NCBI GenBank assembly: GCA_905221605.1
Contig: CAJNDS010000092.1
Span: forward strand, 62,001 to 126,000
Reading direction: 5' to 3'
Length of the DNA: 64,000 nt
DNA from: Symbiodinium natans
Taxonomy: Eukaryota; Sar; Dinophyceae; Suessiales; Symbiodiniaceae
This document shows positions 1 to 12,600 of this stretch, in pieces. Numbering within the stretch: the stretch's first letter is position 1; every line of letters starts with the position of its first letter. The notes below the pieces were generated by a model. That model saw nothing but the letters and a program-made list of their open reading frames with translations. It ran no database searches and was not told the origin of the DNA. A program made the position numbers and the translations under genes.

Positions 1-68
1 ACCCTAAACCCTAACCCTAAACCCTAAACCCTAAACCCTAAACCCTAAACCCTAAACCCTAAACCCTA
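1..68. repeat. Telomere-type CCCTAAA array at window edge
   Basis: About nine CCCTAAA units with one shortened CCCTAA unit, starting at base 1. The C-rich strand runs 5'->3' inward, the orientation expected at a left chromosome end. The same repeat occurs internally dozens of times, so this could equally be an interstitial block at a contig edge. Confidence 0.9.
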
Positions 69-89
69 CACAAGGGCCCAGAAAAGGGC

Positions 90-215
90 CTTGGCCGGCT
101 CCTTCGGCAGCTCCGTGCCGGAGGCTGCCTCCTTGGGCGCCTCCTCGGAGGCGGTTGGAGGTGGCGGCACAGGAGGCGGCGGCACCTGCCGTGCGGCTGG
201 AGGGCTTGTTTGTGT
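90..215 (-). CDS. Pro/Ala/Glu-rich exon-like segment
   Basis: The minus strand reads a Pro-rich stretch (VPPPPVPPPP) followed by TASEEAPKEAASGTELPKEP without stops. Its composition resembles the Ala/Pro/Glu-rich low-complexity exons of the SPRY gene to the right, so it may be a distal exon of that gene. No splice join could be established and no domain is recognisable. Confidence 0.3.
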
Positions 216-239
216 AGAGCTCATATATTGTATGTGAAT

Positions 240-320
240 CTCTGCTATAAATAAATAAACATATATAATATACATATATATAGAGTAAATATATATATAT
301 ATATATATATATAGAGTAAA
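240..320. repeat. (TA)n microsatellite
   Basis: AT-dinucleotide tract interrupted by TAGAGTAAA units. Confidence 0.8.
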
Positions 321-552
321 CAATCTGTAAAGAAGCGCCATGAACAATCTTAAAACGAGCTGTAATTACAATGCTGCACTTCTTGCATGAGATCCACATT
401 GTTCCGTGCGGGGTTCAAGGCTAAGTGAACAGCTTCTATTTAACAAAACAGTCTTCTCCCTCTCCGTCTCGCACTTCTCTTCCGCTTCTTCTGCTGGGCA
501 TGTGAGGTCTCCCAAAAGGACCCCTCGCGCGAGTGCACGCCCGAGTCCGGTC

Positions 553-980
553 TCATCGTGAAACTACATGCTGAGGGCCTAGCGTGCGACAGTTCCCACT
601 CCCCGTAACCCCGGAAACAAAATGCCCCTCACCCCGATGCTCTCTGCTTTTTTCCTCCTCGTGTTCTTCTTCTGCGCTTTTCTCTCCCCCTCTCCCTCCC
701 TCACTTCCGGGGCACCGAACCCCTCGAAGGGGCACCGGGGGCCCCAAGGCGTGCGTCCACCGAGTCAGTCACCACCCAACTGATCTCTCTCTTTTTTTTC
801 ACTCTCTCTCTCTCCCTGCCTGGTAAGACCTGGTAGGCTGTGCCTTAAGAAGAGCCCCAAACCGTCATCATATGGCCCAGAGCACCACAACGCAACCAGA
901 AGTCACCAACATGACAGGACATGCACACGGAGCTTGATCTGGGCCTCGCCACCACCCTCCACTGCGGCAGGCGTCCTCAG
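553..980. other. Unassigned stretch
   Basis: C/T-rich and pyrimidine-biased sequence. No reading frame here looks like a protein family and no repeat block is present; likely intron or intergenic sequence. Confidence 0.4.
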
Positions 981-1318
981 CATGCAGCATGGACGGAGGG
1001 CTGATGGACCATGGTCCATATATATAGATGTTCATTGAAACTAATTGGGACTGATGGGAAGATAACTCGGAAATGCCATCCTGATTTTAGGGTTCCTGTC
1101 GTTGTGGGGAAGAGATTCCAATCAGACTACCGACTCGGCCGTTCTATGCCGTTCTACAATTTAGAATCGGGCTCTTGTGGGCAGCTTTTGTTTTTTTCTG
1201 AGGTTTTGGGGTACCCATTGTAGATTTAAGGCTGGCCCAACATCGGAAAAGATCGTCTTACCTATTGAGCCTTACCTCCTTGCCTCCATTCTGTGCAAGG
1301 CAGGCTTAGTGGCATGGA

Positions 1319-1424
1319 TTGGGATCTTTCCCCTTATGCTAACAATCCTTAATAGGGAGGGAGTATAGTACCCCCTGCGATAATGCCTATTAAGGACTGT
1401 TAGCACAAGGGGGAACGTCCCAAG
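1319..1424. mobile_element. MITE family M1 copy
   Basis: Palindromic element: left arm like GGGATGTTCCCCCTTATACT (here degenerate), right arm ending AAGGGGGAACGTCCCAAG, with inner arms TCCTTAATAGGGA and CCTATTAAGGACTGTTAG. Confidence 0.75.
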
Positions 1425-1479
1425 GCATAGAGCTTGTGAGTTGCACTTCAAGGCTGTGGTTGCCATTCCGCCCAGAAAC

Positions 1480-1560
1480 GCCTCTGCCGGAGCCTCAGTT
1501 GCTTCCGGCGCCGGCGGGGCCGGCGCGGCGGGCGCGGCCTGAGACCACCAGGGCTTGAAG
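1480..1560 (-). CDS. Ala/Pro-rich exon-like segment
   Basis: The minus strand reads LFKPWWSQAAPAAPAPPAPE and then TEAPAEAF without stops. The Ala/Pro composition and strand fit a distal low-complexity exon of the SPRY gene, but no join was worked out. Confidence 0.35.
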
Positions 1561-1816
1561 AGCCACTACCAGCATGGGCTATTGGGTCTTACAATCCCCC
1601 TAACACCAACCCTATGAAGGGCCTTTGTAAGGGGTTATAGGGTATAATGGCCCATGCAGGTAACAACTGCAGTGGAGCGGTGTACATGAAGGTGGGTGAT
1701 CGGGTACGACACCTTGGGGACCACATGAATCCCAAAAGATCCTAAAGGGGCTTATGGCCCAATGAAATAAGAAGTCTAGTAGTAGAGGGTATGGTTCATA
1801 TTACCATAACAGGATG

Positions 1817-1902
1817 CCTAAACCCTAAACCCTGAACCCTAAACCCTAAACCCTAAACCCTAAACCCTAAACCCTAAACCCTAAACCCTAAACCCTAAAC
1901 CA
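1817..1902. repeat. Interstitial CCCTAAA array
   Basis: About twelve near-perfect CCCTAAA units with one CCCTGAA variant. Confidence 0.95.
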
Positions 1903-2297
1903 ACAGCCCAACTCGGGGCTCACAAGGGCAGGGCTTGATGCGACGCGTGCCCGGGCGATGCCAATGGGCAACTCGCTGTCGCAAGACGAGCGTTGTACCC
2001 CTTGTCTACGTACGTAATGAATTTGAATAGATGTCTACCTGCTTATGTATATTTAAATATAAATAAGTATATATATATATATATAGTTTTGGAGTCCGGG
2101 GGACTGTGGGCGTGCACTTTTTTCTGTTTTTTTACTCTCTCGTACTTGAGAACTATCGTTCAATCTTCAGGTGGTGATCTCTCTTATCTTAATTATGAAA
2201 TTGCCTTTTCGTTATTTATGTGAGAACATGCTATGAATGAAGTGCTACTACGCTTCATGCCAGGCCTTGATCACATCGAAACAGCTTTTCAGATCAA

Positions 2298-2579
2298 GTG
2301 AGTATCCCAGTGTTTTGGGCTATGGCAAGATATCCAGGTGAGTCTATACCTGGCTCAGTTCGTGAACTAGGAGGACAAGACGGAGAACTCACTTTCGATG
2401 AGGCTGTTGGTCAAGTAGCAGGTCAAAAACTCAAGGGACAAGAGACGACCCATCAAGTGCGATCGTCCTGTGGGAACGGTGTCGGTCCCCCCTCCCAACG
2501 ACCTACCCTTGCTTCAGCTTTTCTCAGTATAGTCAGAAGAACGAATCCTAAAATCGCATATTTGAGCACCGGGAAATGA
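2298..2579 (+). CDS. Hypothetical ORF inside TIR element
   Basis: 93 codons from ATG to TGA on the plus strand, opposite to the window's genes. Composition is protein-like (ELTFDEAVGQVAGQKLKGQE) but shows no transposase-type acidic triad or zinc motif. It may be a remnant of the element's former coding region or chance. Confidence 0.25.
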   Translation: MSIPVFWAMARYPGESIPGSVRELGGQDGELTFDEAVGQVAGQKLKGQETTHQVRSSCGNGVGPPSQRPTLASAFLSIVRRTNPKIAYLSTGK

Positions 2580-3944
2580 AGGACAGCTATTGGGACAATT
2601 GGGACACCCACCTCACAGGCTCCGATAAGCCAGCATTGGGGCTACTCTATGTTTTGAATCTTGACAGGGCAATGCTGGCTTTGTAGTTTGTATGTGTTAA
2701 TTTATCTTGGCACGAAGGGCAAAGAATTTTGTTTTATTGGATATTGTAGGTTCGCAAGGCAAAGTATTAATCAAATACCATACGGAAAGTCCACTGAAGT
2801 ACTTTGTTGTTGCGCATGAATGAAAAATTCAATGTATTTTGTACAAAACATTCGCCCTATGCGAGTTTAACTACTGCAGCACTTAGTATATAGCTGACTA
2901 TTGACTAAATGAATTCAATTTTAAAGACTGTTTTTTGTACAAGTAAAGTACGCACTAGACACTAATTGAAATAGAAGCGGCTTGAGTTTCGTAGTAATGC
3001 AACCAATGCTACTGAAGTACTAGTTAAAGACTACTGATGCGCGATGCCTAAAAAGAGACAGGCTTTAAAATGCACAATTCTCATAGTAAAGTGGTTGTTG
3101 CCTCACAAAGGTCACAGCACAAGTAAATTCACAAACGCAAAAAACATCCCGAAATGCAAGCTTTTCAGGGGAACTTCTGGTGAAGTTTGGATTTGGGGGT
3201 TTTAAAGTCTCTCTAGAGAAATAAAGCAACTGTTTAAGCAAACAACTCTAGGCAACAAACCTGCTTCCAGACAAATGTTGCTTCTACTCGGCAAAATATA
3301 GCCCAACCATGCAATACTCATTACATGCTGATTCTACCAATCTAGCAGTCAGTGAATATTCAACTATTGGGTGAGTACAAGATTTATTGATTATACACAG
3401 AATATGACATAATGCTCAGTAAATGGTACTGGACTACAGAAAACAAATTCAATTACGTACTAATGAAATACCATGTATATACTATTTGCTTAGACAAGTA
3501 CAATTTACATAGAAAAGCCTTGAAAAGCACAAATTTCCAAGAACCATATCATCCACCCAGTAAAGGCTATAGCACTGAGCATGGGAATGTGGGGTTTGGT
3601 GGCAGAACCAATGCTCAAACGCTCTTTACATGCCACTTGAATATGAAACTAACCTATTCATGTACCCATTAATTACAGTACTCTTTATATACGATGCCTA
3701 GAAAAGTACAATTTGCATAGAAACGCGTAGAAAAGCACAATTTTCTTAGAGGGAAAGGGGGGTCTCAGGAAGGAAAGGCAGTACGGAAAAGCACGAAAAA
3801 ACCACAAACGCACAAAAACACAAAAAAAACTACACGAAAAGCCAAAATTCGCAAAAAGAACATAATAGCCAAATAGATATATTTCAGGATTCTCCACAAA
3901 ATTCTCACGGAAAACAAAAAAAACAATATTTCAGGACTCTCCAA

Positions 3945-4140
3945 ATCTGTACGGAAAACCAAAAAACCAAAAAAACCAAAAGAACCAAAAAAACCAAAAG
4001 AACCAAAAAAACCAAAAAAACCAATTTTCAGGGACTCTTTGAAATTAGGCCATCTGCTGGAAGAGTCCTGAAATATTGGTTTTTTTGGTTCTTTTGGTTT
4101 TTTTGGTTCTTTTGTTTTTTTTGGTTTTTTTGGTTTTTTT
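3945..4140. repeat. AAAACC/GGTTTT inverted-repeat hairpin
   Basis: Repeats of CCAAAAGAACCAAAAAAACC on the left are mirrored by GGTTTTTTTGGTTCTTTTGG on the right around a loop near 4025-4075, whose flanks (CAGGGACTC... / GAGTCCTGA) are also inverted. It could form a long hairpin near the element's right terminus. Confidence 0.75.
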
Positions 4141-4394
4141 GGTTTTCCGTACGATTTTCCGTACGGTTTTGGTGGAGAGTCCCGAAATAGTGTTTGTTTT
4201 TTTTGAGGTTTTTTGTTATCCGTGGGACTGGAGAGTCTAGAAATATTGTTGCTACTGGGGATTTTTGGTTCTTAAACAGCGACAAAAGGCAGAGAAAGTG
4301 CACGCCCACAGTCCCCCGTTTTGTATATATATATATATCAGGAAAAAAGACATTCTAAGGTCATTTGACATTTAGACCTCAACCCTTGCGGCCC

Positions 4395-4480
4395 CCAAAC
4401 CCCATACTTCCGTAGGTGGCCTCTGCCGGTGGATCGGACGGCGGAGGGGGCGGCGGCCGCATCTGAAACCTCAACGTGCG
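4395..4480 (-). CDS. Pro-rich exon candidate, possibly 3' part of SPRY gene
   Basis: The minus strand reads MRPPPPPPSDPPAEATYGSM and then GFGGRKG before a stop at about 4390. The glycine/arginine ending and position just downstream of the SPRY gene's KQRELL exon suggest a late exon; the join is not resolved. Confidence 0.35.
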
Positions 4481-4619
4481 CGGACGAGGGCGCTCGCGGG
4501 CGCTTTGCACTCCGAAAGCGCTTCGGGCCTATGACCCTAAACCCGAAACCCTAGACGAATCATGGGGAATCATATGCAAGGATATCTTAAACCCTCCACC
4601 CTAGGCCCTAGAAAACGGG

Positions 4620-6654
4620 CCAAGAAGCTCCCTCTGCTTGGCCTTCCAGTTTTCGAAGATGCCCTGCCACTCGGTGAGCTTGGTCTTGAACCTGACGTTT
4701 AGGGATCTTGAACCTGACTTTTAGAGGGCCACGCGTTTCCCTTCACCCAAGGTGGGATCCTTTTTGGGCCCCAGATTGGACTCCAATTTCAAGGCCATGT
4801 CTTCTAGGCTCCCCTAAAACCCTACCGTAAGAACCCAAAACCTACTTCTTTGCAGGTCACCTACGAATCCTCTCAAGGATTTTTACAATAGTAACCTACA
4901 AAGAAGGTAGCCTTTGGGCACGAAAGGTAGCCCCTGTTTCCCCTAAAACCAAGCATCGGACCGAGACCTGCCATTCAGGGTTTAGGGTTTCGGGCGGCCC
5001 GCACCCGAAATTTGTTGCAGTCTTTCAGCTTGCTTCATGGCCTCATGGCGCCTCCCCACCCAAGCAGAAGAGCTGTATCCGAAACCCTAAACCCTAAACC
5101 CCAAACCCCAAAAACGTGTCCGAAGCATTTCTTTCGAGCAGGAGCTGCAATCGCGAAGCCGTCAGCCGCTAAGCCCTCACCCTTAAGCCTGCATGCACCA
5201 GAGTTCCTGGCGGTTTAGGGTTTAGGGTTTATTAGGGTTTAGGTTTAGGGTTTAGGATCCTTTTCTGCATCGCCGGGAACGGCCCCTTTTTTTGAACCCG
5301 TGATAACCCGTGCTATGCAAGGGAACGGCCCTACACCCCTAAACCCTTAACGATTTTTCAACCAGGAGTGCTCTCTGAACCTTAATGCCCGTTTAACCCC
5401 AAACCCTATGAACTTCTAAATCGAGAAGGGGTGCCACTCGCCAGGCGTAAGGTCTTCGATCTTGGTGGTGATCTTGCCTTGGTTTCTCAGAATTGGGGTT
5501 AAGCGCCTTAGGGTAGGGGTTCAAGGAATGTGATGGATGCTCGCTGGGGTGCTGGGCAAGATATTGAGGCCTCATGCAGTACCAAAGATAGTGTTCTTAT
5601 CTTGTTTTCTGACGAGTGCGGAACTTAACTAACTTGAACCTCAAAACGTCTCGGCCCAGCCAAGGGACACTTGCGGAGGAATTTCCTCGGATGCGACGGG
5701 GCAAAATCACGCAACTCCGCAGGACCCTGGACCCTAGACTGCGTCAGGCATGGCCGCTTGTCCATGTTCAAAGAGCTTGCCAAGGCTTCGCGACTGATCG
5801 CGGGGTCGCGCGCAGGCACAGGAGCATCACTTACGTAAGGGTATCAGGAGGGACCCCTAGAAGGGGCCCTTAATCTTATTCCCCTATATAACCCCCATAT
5901 GTATACCTATACCATCACGATATATCTGAGTAGCCTCTAAGGTACTTCCCGCACCGGCCCTTGTCCGCCCGCAAGTTGAAAGAAGACTTGAAGGTGCACC
6001 GCCCCAACCCTCAAAAAGGATTCTGCAGAAGACTGCTCGCCTCGGGGACCAAATCAATCCCAAAATTGCGGTCATATACCCTGTACTAATGTAATTCCTG
6101 TTAAGGTATGTGAGCCGCAAACCCTTTTGGGGCTCCTTTGGTCCCCAAGGCAGTGACACAAGCCCAAAACCCAAAACCCAAAACCCTAAACAGCCCAGGG
6201 GCGAGAGATACTCTTTGGCAGCTGGCTCCGGTGCCCAGCTGTAGCGGATGTCGCTGAAGCCCTCGACCGCAAAAAGCAAGGGCTGTCTGAGACATAGCAA
6301 GGGTTTAGGGTTTAGGGTTTAGGGTTTAGGGTTTAGGGTTTAGGGTTTAGGGTTTAGGGTTTAGGGTTTAGGGGGGCCGTGAGCTATCTTAGTGATGTAC
6401 AGGCACAGATTGCAGGCAGACATGGTGTTCCTACTTCCTTTCAGCATGTGAAAGAAGCTGGCACTGTCGGTACCCTGTACGAAAATACGTGCCCTAGTAA
6501 TTCGAACCGGGTTTTGGGGGGGTTCTTCTAGTATATTGATAAAGGGACTAGAAGGGAATACTAGTAGTAATTATTCAATTATTCTGCTGTGCTACTCGCA
6601 TTGTCGCCGGTGGGGCCTCTTCCTTCTCCGGGATGCTAAACTTGGCGAAGGCGC
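4620..6654 (-). CDS. SPRY gene: 3' conserved exons
   Basis: Exon 6654-6617 (AFAKFSIPEKEE) joins 6261 onward (GFSDIRYSWAPEPAAKEYL); a later exon 5477-5435 (KITTKIEDLTPGEW) joins 4691 to about 4620 (FKTKLTEWQGIFENWKAKQR). The 5435/4691 join uses donor TG|GCACC and acceptor CAG|G, restoring the Trp codon. The linker between EYL and KITT (family pattern KWVLERK) was not located; a minus-strand stretch near 5950-6010 (CTFKSSFNLRADKGR) is only a weak candidate. Aromatic spacing (W-x-K, W-QG-FE-W) is the family signature here. Confidence 0.7.
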
Positions 6655-9600
6655 CTCCGCAGGGGGACCCTAAACCCTAAACCCTAAACCCTAAACCCCA
6701 AACCCTAAACCCCAAACCCTAAACCCCAAACCCTAAACCCTAAGCCCTGTACTCGGTTTTGGCCTCTCAACGTAAAGCACCTCAAGGCTCAAGGGTCCTG
6801 ATGCTGAATCCCCAAGGCAAGCTTGTTGTGGGGCCCCCCATTCGGGGCTTCATTGGGAAGCTACCAGAGGGTAACAGGGTCAGAAGAAAACACCTTCGAC
6901 ACCCTAACCCTGAACCCTGAACCCCAAACCCTAAATTACATCAACGCCCGGTGTAATTGAAACCAGCTAAAGCCTGAACCCGAAACCCCGTTCTTGAACT
7001 TCGGATCCCTGGACACTCGCTCCGACCTCCGAACGTCCAGGCAGTCAGGTCGGTCCTTGCGGGGTCTTCAGACCTAAACCCCGTCAACCGGTTTTTGTTG
7101 CCACCTGCCTTTAAGGTTTAGGGTTTAGGGTCCATAAGCCAAAGAAAGCCTTAACGTTTTGATGCCGCCCGCCAAGCAGACCACCAGCACTGCAGGGTAA
7201 CAATTTCGGGGATGAATGAGACAACTTGAAACACTTGGGCCAAGTTCGCTGGTCCCGGAGACTCATCAACTCAACCATACGTACTCCTCACATTTACAAG
7301 CAATATCCAAGCCTACCCGCTCAAAACTGCTTGAACTTCAGGCCCACTCCAACGAGCACTGCAAGGGTTTAGGGCTTCGGGTTTGGGGTTTGGGTTTTAA
7401 GGATACAACCCCCATCAACCCCTAAACCCTCCAGGGTGTGGGCTTAAGCCCGTGGGGCGCCATGCAGCCAAGGCACACGGCCTTCTTCTTGAACCAGGTG
7501 GCCTGGTCCAACCCCCCCAATGTTCACGCCGATTTTTTTGGAGAATCCCCTCCCCCCCTTCATGTGTACTCCAGTCATTATTATAGTGCATAGAACAAGG
7601 GGATGGCCAACATGACTTTAACGGTAACTGTAGCAACTCATGCTCCAAGCGAAACATCTTCGTAGGGTTTATCCGAAGGTGGGCCCTTGTCCTGCAAAGA
7701 GGTCGCCCCTAGTTTCGACGCCACCCTTCTTAACGCTGAGAGGAGGGCCTTGTCTGCGTCGTCGAGCTCGGCGACAGGGCATGGCTCGTCCGGCTCCTCC
7801 CAACCACACAATAAGCTGCAGAAACATGGCTGTAGGGCAGGGTACCAGGTGCTTCCAGATGCTAACAGCAGATTGCTGTATTGCGTCCTCGGGTTCTTCC
7901 TCCGGCTTGGGTTCTTCCTGAGCAGCCCATGTGAAGATTGTCTACGAATGGCGTACGTACGTGGCAACTCCGCACGACTTCGTGTGCCGCCTTCACCTCG
8001 ACCTCCTGTTTGACCTCCTCCTTCACCTCCTCAGCCTTCACCTCGGTCTTCACCTCCTCTTTCACCTCGGTCTTCGCCGCCATGGGCTCGTCCTCGCAGG
8101 CCCAGGGCGCGCGACACGTACCGCAAAACCCTGAGTATGTCGTTGTCCGCCCGCCCCAGAAAGGAACGAGTTCCCTATTTGTACACACCTTCCTCAGAAA
8201 CCAAAACAACCCGTCACCTTGGATCAGATACCCCATGCTGCTCTCATCCCTACATGAGGGTATATGATTCTTGGGAACCATATGAACAGCAAAACTGGGT
8301 CATGTACTACTACATTAGTTCCTAACACTTCGTAGGGTTCCTTTGGTCCCGGAGGCATCCCTACATGAGGGCATGTGAACCCTGACTTGGCATTGTGCAC
8401 GTCGCGTAGTTGGGAGTCTTAATTGACCAGGTTTAGGGTTTAGGGTTTATAGGGTATAGGGTATAGGGTATGGTTTAGGGTTTAGGGTTTAGGGTTTAGG
8501 GTTTAGGGTTTAGGGTTTAGGGTTTAGGGTTAGGGTTTAGGGTTTAGGGTTTAGGGTTTAGGGTTTAGGGTTAGGGTTAGGGTTTAGGGTTTTTTTTGGG
8601 GTTTAGGGTTTAGGGTTTAGGGTTTAGGGTTTAGGGTTTAGGGTTTAGGGTTTAGGGTTTAGGGTTTAGGGTTTAGGGTTTAGGGTTTAGGGTTTAGGGT
8701 TTAGGGTTTAGGGTTTAGGGTTTAGGGTTTAGGGTTCCCTGTAAACCCGAAGGCGCCACACCAGGAGCAAGCCGAGTCCGCCCTCACCACTCCAGGCCCC
8801 CCCTTGGCCCCTTCACTTGGGGTTTACGAACATAGGGGGACCCCTCAAAGAGACCCCCAAATATAGTAGGATGCCCTTATCATCCCCCAAATTCGAAAAC
8901 CCCTCAGTTCTGCCTTGGTCTCTTGTGCACCTTCCGGCATGCCAGCCTCCGCCCTGGCGAAGTTTCACTTCGGGGGGCACGATATGAGGGCTTACGATAT
9001 TCGGGGTCCTTATTAAAAGGGGAATCCTACTATTTGGGGTCTATATTGGGGGTCCCCTATTTTCGTAAACCCCCATGTGTGGGGTATTTCGGCGGTCTGT
9101 TATGGCTCACTCTGTGTCCTGTCACAGGCTCACGAGATCTCACGCGTTGGGGCTACGAATGCCATGTCTCCTCTGTGCCCTCAAACCATCTCAAGCTGAC
9201 ACAGGCGAGGGGCGGCTCCATTTTCACGTCACCACCTGCAGCGTTCTCCTGAAAGCAAGGGGTTTCGCACTTTTGCAGGTGAAGGCTTCGGGCGGTCAGC
9301 ATGTGCGGAACCTGTTGCTGTGTCGATGCAAGAAATCAAGTACATACTTCTAGAGGGGCCCAGCCTGCATAAGCCCAATGTGGGGGGTTTCCGAAATTAG
9401 GGGTGCCTTACTGGGATCCGTCTTATAAAAAAAGGCCTACTATTCGGGGACTATATTAGGGGCCCCTATGTTCGTGACCCCCCATGTAGCAAGCCTTGTA
9501 GGAGTATACTTACCAGTGCTCGGATGCTTCTCGGGAGCCTGCTTGATTTCCGTCTCGCCTGCCTCGGCTGCTGCGGCAGCTGCAGCCTCCTTCGGAAGAA

Positions 9601-12600
9601 CTTCGGACGCTGGCACCGGTTGCAAGGTCTTCTACAACCTGTAGGAACCTCTACACTCTACAACCTGCCAGGAACCTCTAAAAACAGGCTGGCTGCCTCC
9701 CTATGCTACGGCTCCCCCCGCCGTCTCTGCCCCCCCCCCCCCCCGCTCCACAGCAGCTGCGGCGGCGGCTGCCGCAGCAGCGGCGGCGCTTGCGCGCTCG
9801 ATCTCCTCAGAGCATCTGATCCTATAAGCTACAAGTTTGGAACACAACGAAGTCTCAGGCTGCTCTGAGACGAAGATAGACCTCGGGATGCTACCCCCAA
9901 CTCACACCATTGCCATGGTCCCACTTGAGAGGGGAAACTGCTGGCTCCTGAACCCTAAATGGCCCTAAATCCTATACCCTAAACTCTAAGCCCGAGGGTT
10001 CCCTTACACGAAATGTATGGCCTCAAGCCGCTTCTTTGCTTCTTCCTCTGCACGCTTCTTGGCCTGATCTCGAGGGGCCCAAACTCGCTGATTTGGGGCT
10101 TAAAGGGATTGGGGGCTTAATATTAGGGTGTAGGCTCGATGATGTGGGTTTACGGGGTTTGGGGTGTAATATTAGTTATTAGGGTTTAGGCTCGATGATG
10201 TGGGTTGACGGGGTTTGGGATTTCAGGTGTAGGGCTGAAATAGGGGTCTTCAGGGTTTAGGGTTTAGGGGCTGACTTCTTTTCTTTGCGCCACCTGCTTA
10301 GCTGATCAGAGATGCCCGGGAGAAAAATCTAAAAAGTCACGCAGATGATTCGCACTTACAGTCGCACTACAATGCGACCATGGGAGAAGACGAGGGGACA
10401 CAGAATAAACTAAAACACCGAGTCACACTAAACAGTAGAACTAAGCAGTGGGCGACTCTCACACTCGCACGAGGGGGGGGCCAGGTTTCCCCCTTCTGAG
10501 AGTTTCGATTGTGCCTCGGAGCCTTATTTGGAGGGCAACGCTTCTCGGAGCACAATGTAGAGAACTCCCCATCTGGATGTGTAAGTACGGTATTCGCCAT
10601 GCGCTGCGACTCATGCAAAAACTCAGGTGTATGGGGCTTAGAGACGTGTAATATACGGGGCCTTCATCATCAGAAGAGGGTAATTGGGGGGGGGGGGGGT
10701 GATTATAGTCGACATATAAAGGGACCATAAGCTACTATTTGCTTAAGAACCCCAAAAGAAAAATGATAATCCCCATACTACCCTCAGTAAGGAAGAATAT
10801 TTTTTCAGGGTTCGTAAGCAAGTAGTAGTAAGGGAATACTTTTAGAAATAATCTCGACTCCAATGTTGGCCCGGCACCTCCTCAAGCTCCTTCTGGCGCC
10901 GTTTGGCGATCCTTTCCTGACGAAGCTGGCACGGCCCTCTCCACGAGGCTTCTAGAAGTCACAACCTATACATTGGGATGTTCCCCCTTATGCTAACAGT
11001 CTTTCATAGGGATCAGAATAGGCATAAGGGGGAACATCCCAACCTACACCCGTAAACCCTTTCTGCTCTTCCCACTGAACTCCTCTTTTTGGCACCCCGG
11101 GAGAACTCCCAAATCCTTCGGCCTTGCTATACCCGAATTTGTTTGTGACTTGATTGAAAGCGAAGCACGTGCTGGAACACAGGGCTGGAGAATGGCACCC
11201 AGAAACCCGGCATCTTGATAACTGAAGCTCCCCACCCAAAACCCTAACCCCCTGAACCGCTGGCCGTAACTTTTCTCTCGACCGCCCCCCCGCCCCGCGC
11301 CCCAAGAAAGGTCCTGCTCTCTTTCCGCCTTTCGCTTCTTCCACTCCTGAGTGACTTTCTCCTGCTTCTCCGCCAGCAGCTCCTTGTGCACCTTCTCAGT
11401 TTTTCCGACCGCCGGCATGAGGAGGCAAGGATTCGACCCGGTCCATAAGGACCAAGAGCCCTGTGAAGCCCTAAACAGCCTAAACCGCCATAAGCCGTTT
11501 CCACCATGAGCTGAGGTTTTCAGGCAACCCCAAAATTGCCAAACCCTATACAAACCCTAAACACCCCAAAACCCTATATAAACCCTATATAAACCCTATA
11601 TCAACCCTGTATAAACCCTATATAAACCCTATATAAACCCTGAAAACTCCCACAATTCTTGCTCTTGGGGCGGGCCTTCTCCTTGAATTCGGCAGGGGGC
11701 TCTCCCATGACCACCTCCCAGACGAGCAGAGCGCAGCAACGTGGCGAACGTTACTCCTAATGATACAGTCTTCCCATTCCGAAGAGTATCTGATTAACAC
11801 ATATATAGAAAGAGAGACTAATGTATATGTATGTATGTATGTATGTATGTGCATATATATACATATCTATATCTCCATATCTATATCTATATCGATATCT
11901 ATATCGAAAAAAATAAATATATAAATATATATATATATATATAACAACAATAAGAACAATAACAAGACTTAGTTGACATCTGGACCCATGGGTGTATATT
12001 GTCGCCTGGCCCAGTAGCAGCTCAAAGTTACAATATTTATGCACGCATGCATGCATGCATGCATCATTGCATCTGTACATATTTTGACACGCCCCGTTAA
12101 GGAACAACGAGGATTCTGTCTTCAACCACTCGGCCTGGCCAGCACACCCCAAAAAAAACAAAAACAAAAAAAAGTTCAGGCCAACGAGGTCCACGGAGTA
12201 CCCTGAACTCTAAGCACAGCTCCTATTCCCTAAACTCTGCCCAAACCAACCTGCCCTCTTATGATACATTATAATATCCCTAAACCCTAAACCCTAAAGC
12301 CTAAACCCTAAACCCTAAACCCTAAACAAATGAAGCCAGGCGCCTGGGCAACTGTCTTGTAGCAGCTGTCTGCGAAGCGCTTCAGGAGCTGCTCCCGCTC
12401 CTCTGGCATAAGGAGGGTGTAGGGGTGTAGGGGTTTGAGGTTTAGGGTTGACCCTGACACCTTTGTGGTTGTTTTGTTGAATGGCTTAGGGTTTATGTGG
12501 TTAGGGAACGTTTTATGACCCTATTTTTGGGGCCTGAATCTTTATAATGGGGTTTGGAGGGGATATCTAAGTACAATTATATAGGGACCATAAGGGAAGA

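Larger units (their letters stand above)
2086..4325. mobile_element. ~2.2 kb element with terminal inverted repeats in (TA)n
   Basis: A 24-bp perfect inverted repeat bounds the segment: left 2097-2120 and right 4295-4318 (core GGGGGACTGTGGGCGTGCAC). Both ends abut (TA)n runs (2068-2085 and 4323-4338), consistent with insertion at a TA target. The interior is AT-rich, lacks telomere-type repeats unlike everything around it, and carries an AAAACC/GGTTTT hairpin near its right end. The only sizeable plus-strand frame inside (2298-2579) matches no family I know. Non-autonomous DNA transposon is the most likely reading. Confidence 0.75.

Noticed and set aside
1-68. A proven chromosome end at base 1
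   Set aside because: Orientation fits, but identical blocks occur internally throughout; only nine units are visible and exon-like sequence begins within about 25 bases.
7640-8281. Several overlapping plus-strand ORFs
   Set aside because: They are mirror frames of the EVK and PDEPCPVAELDDADK exons on the minus strand.
8429-8736. A CRISPR-like array
   Set aside because: The repeat is a 7-bp telomere unit without spacers.
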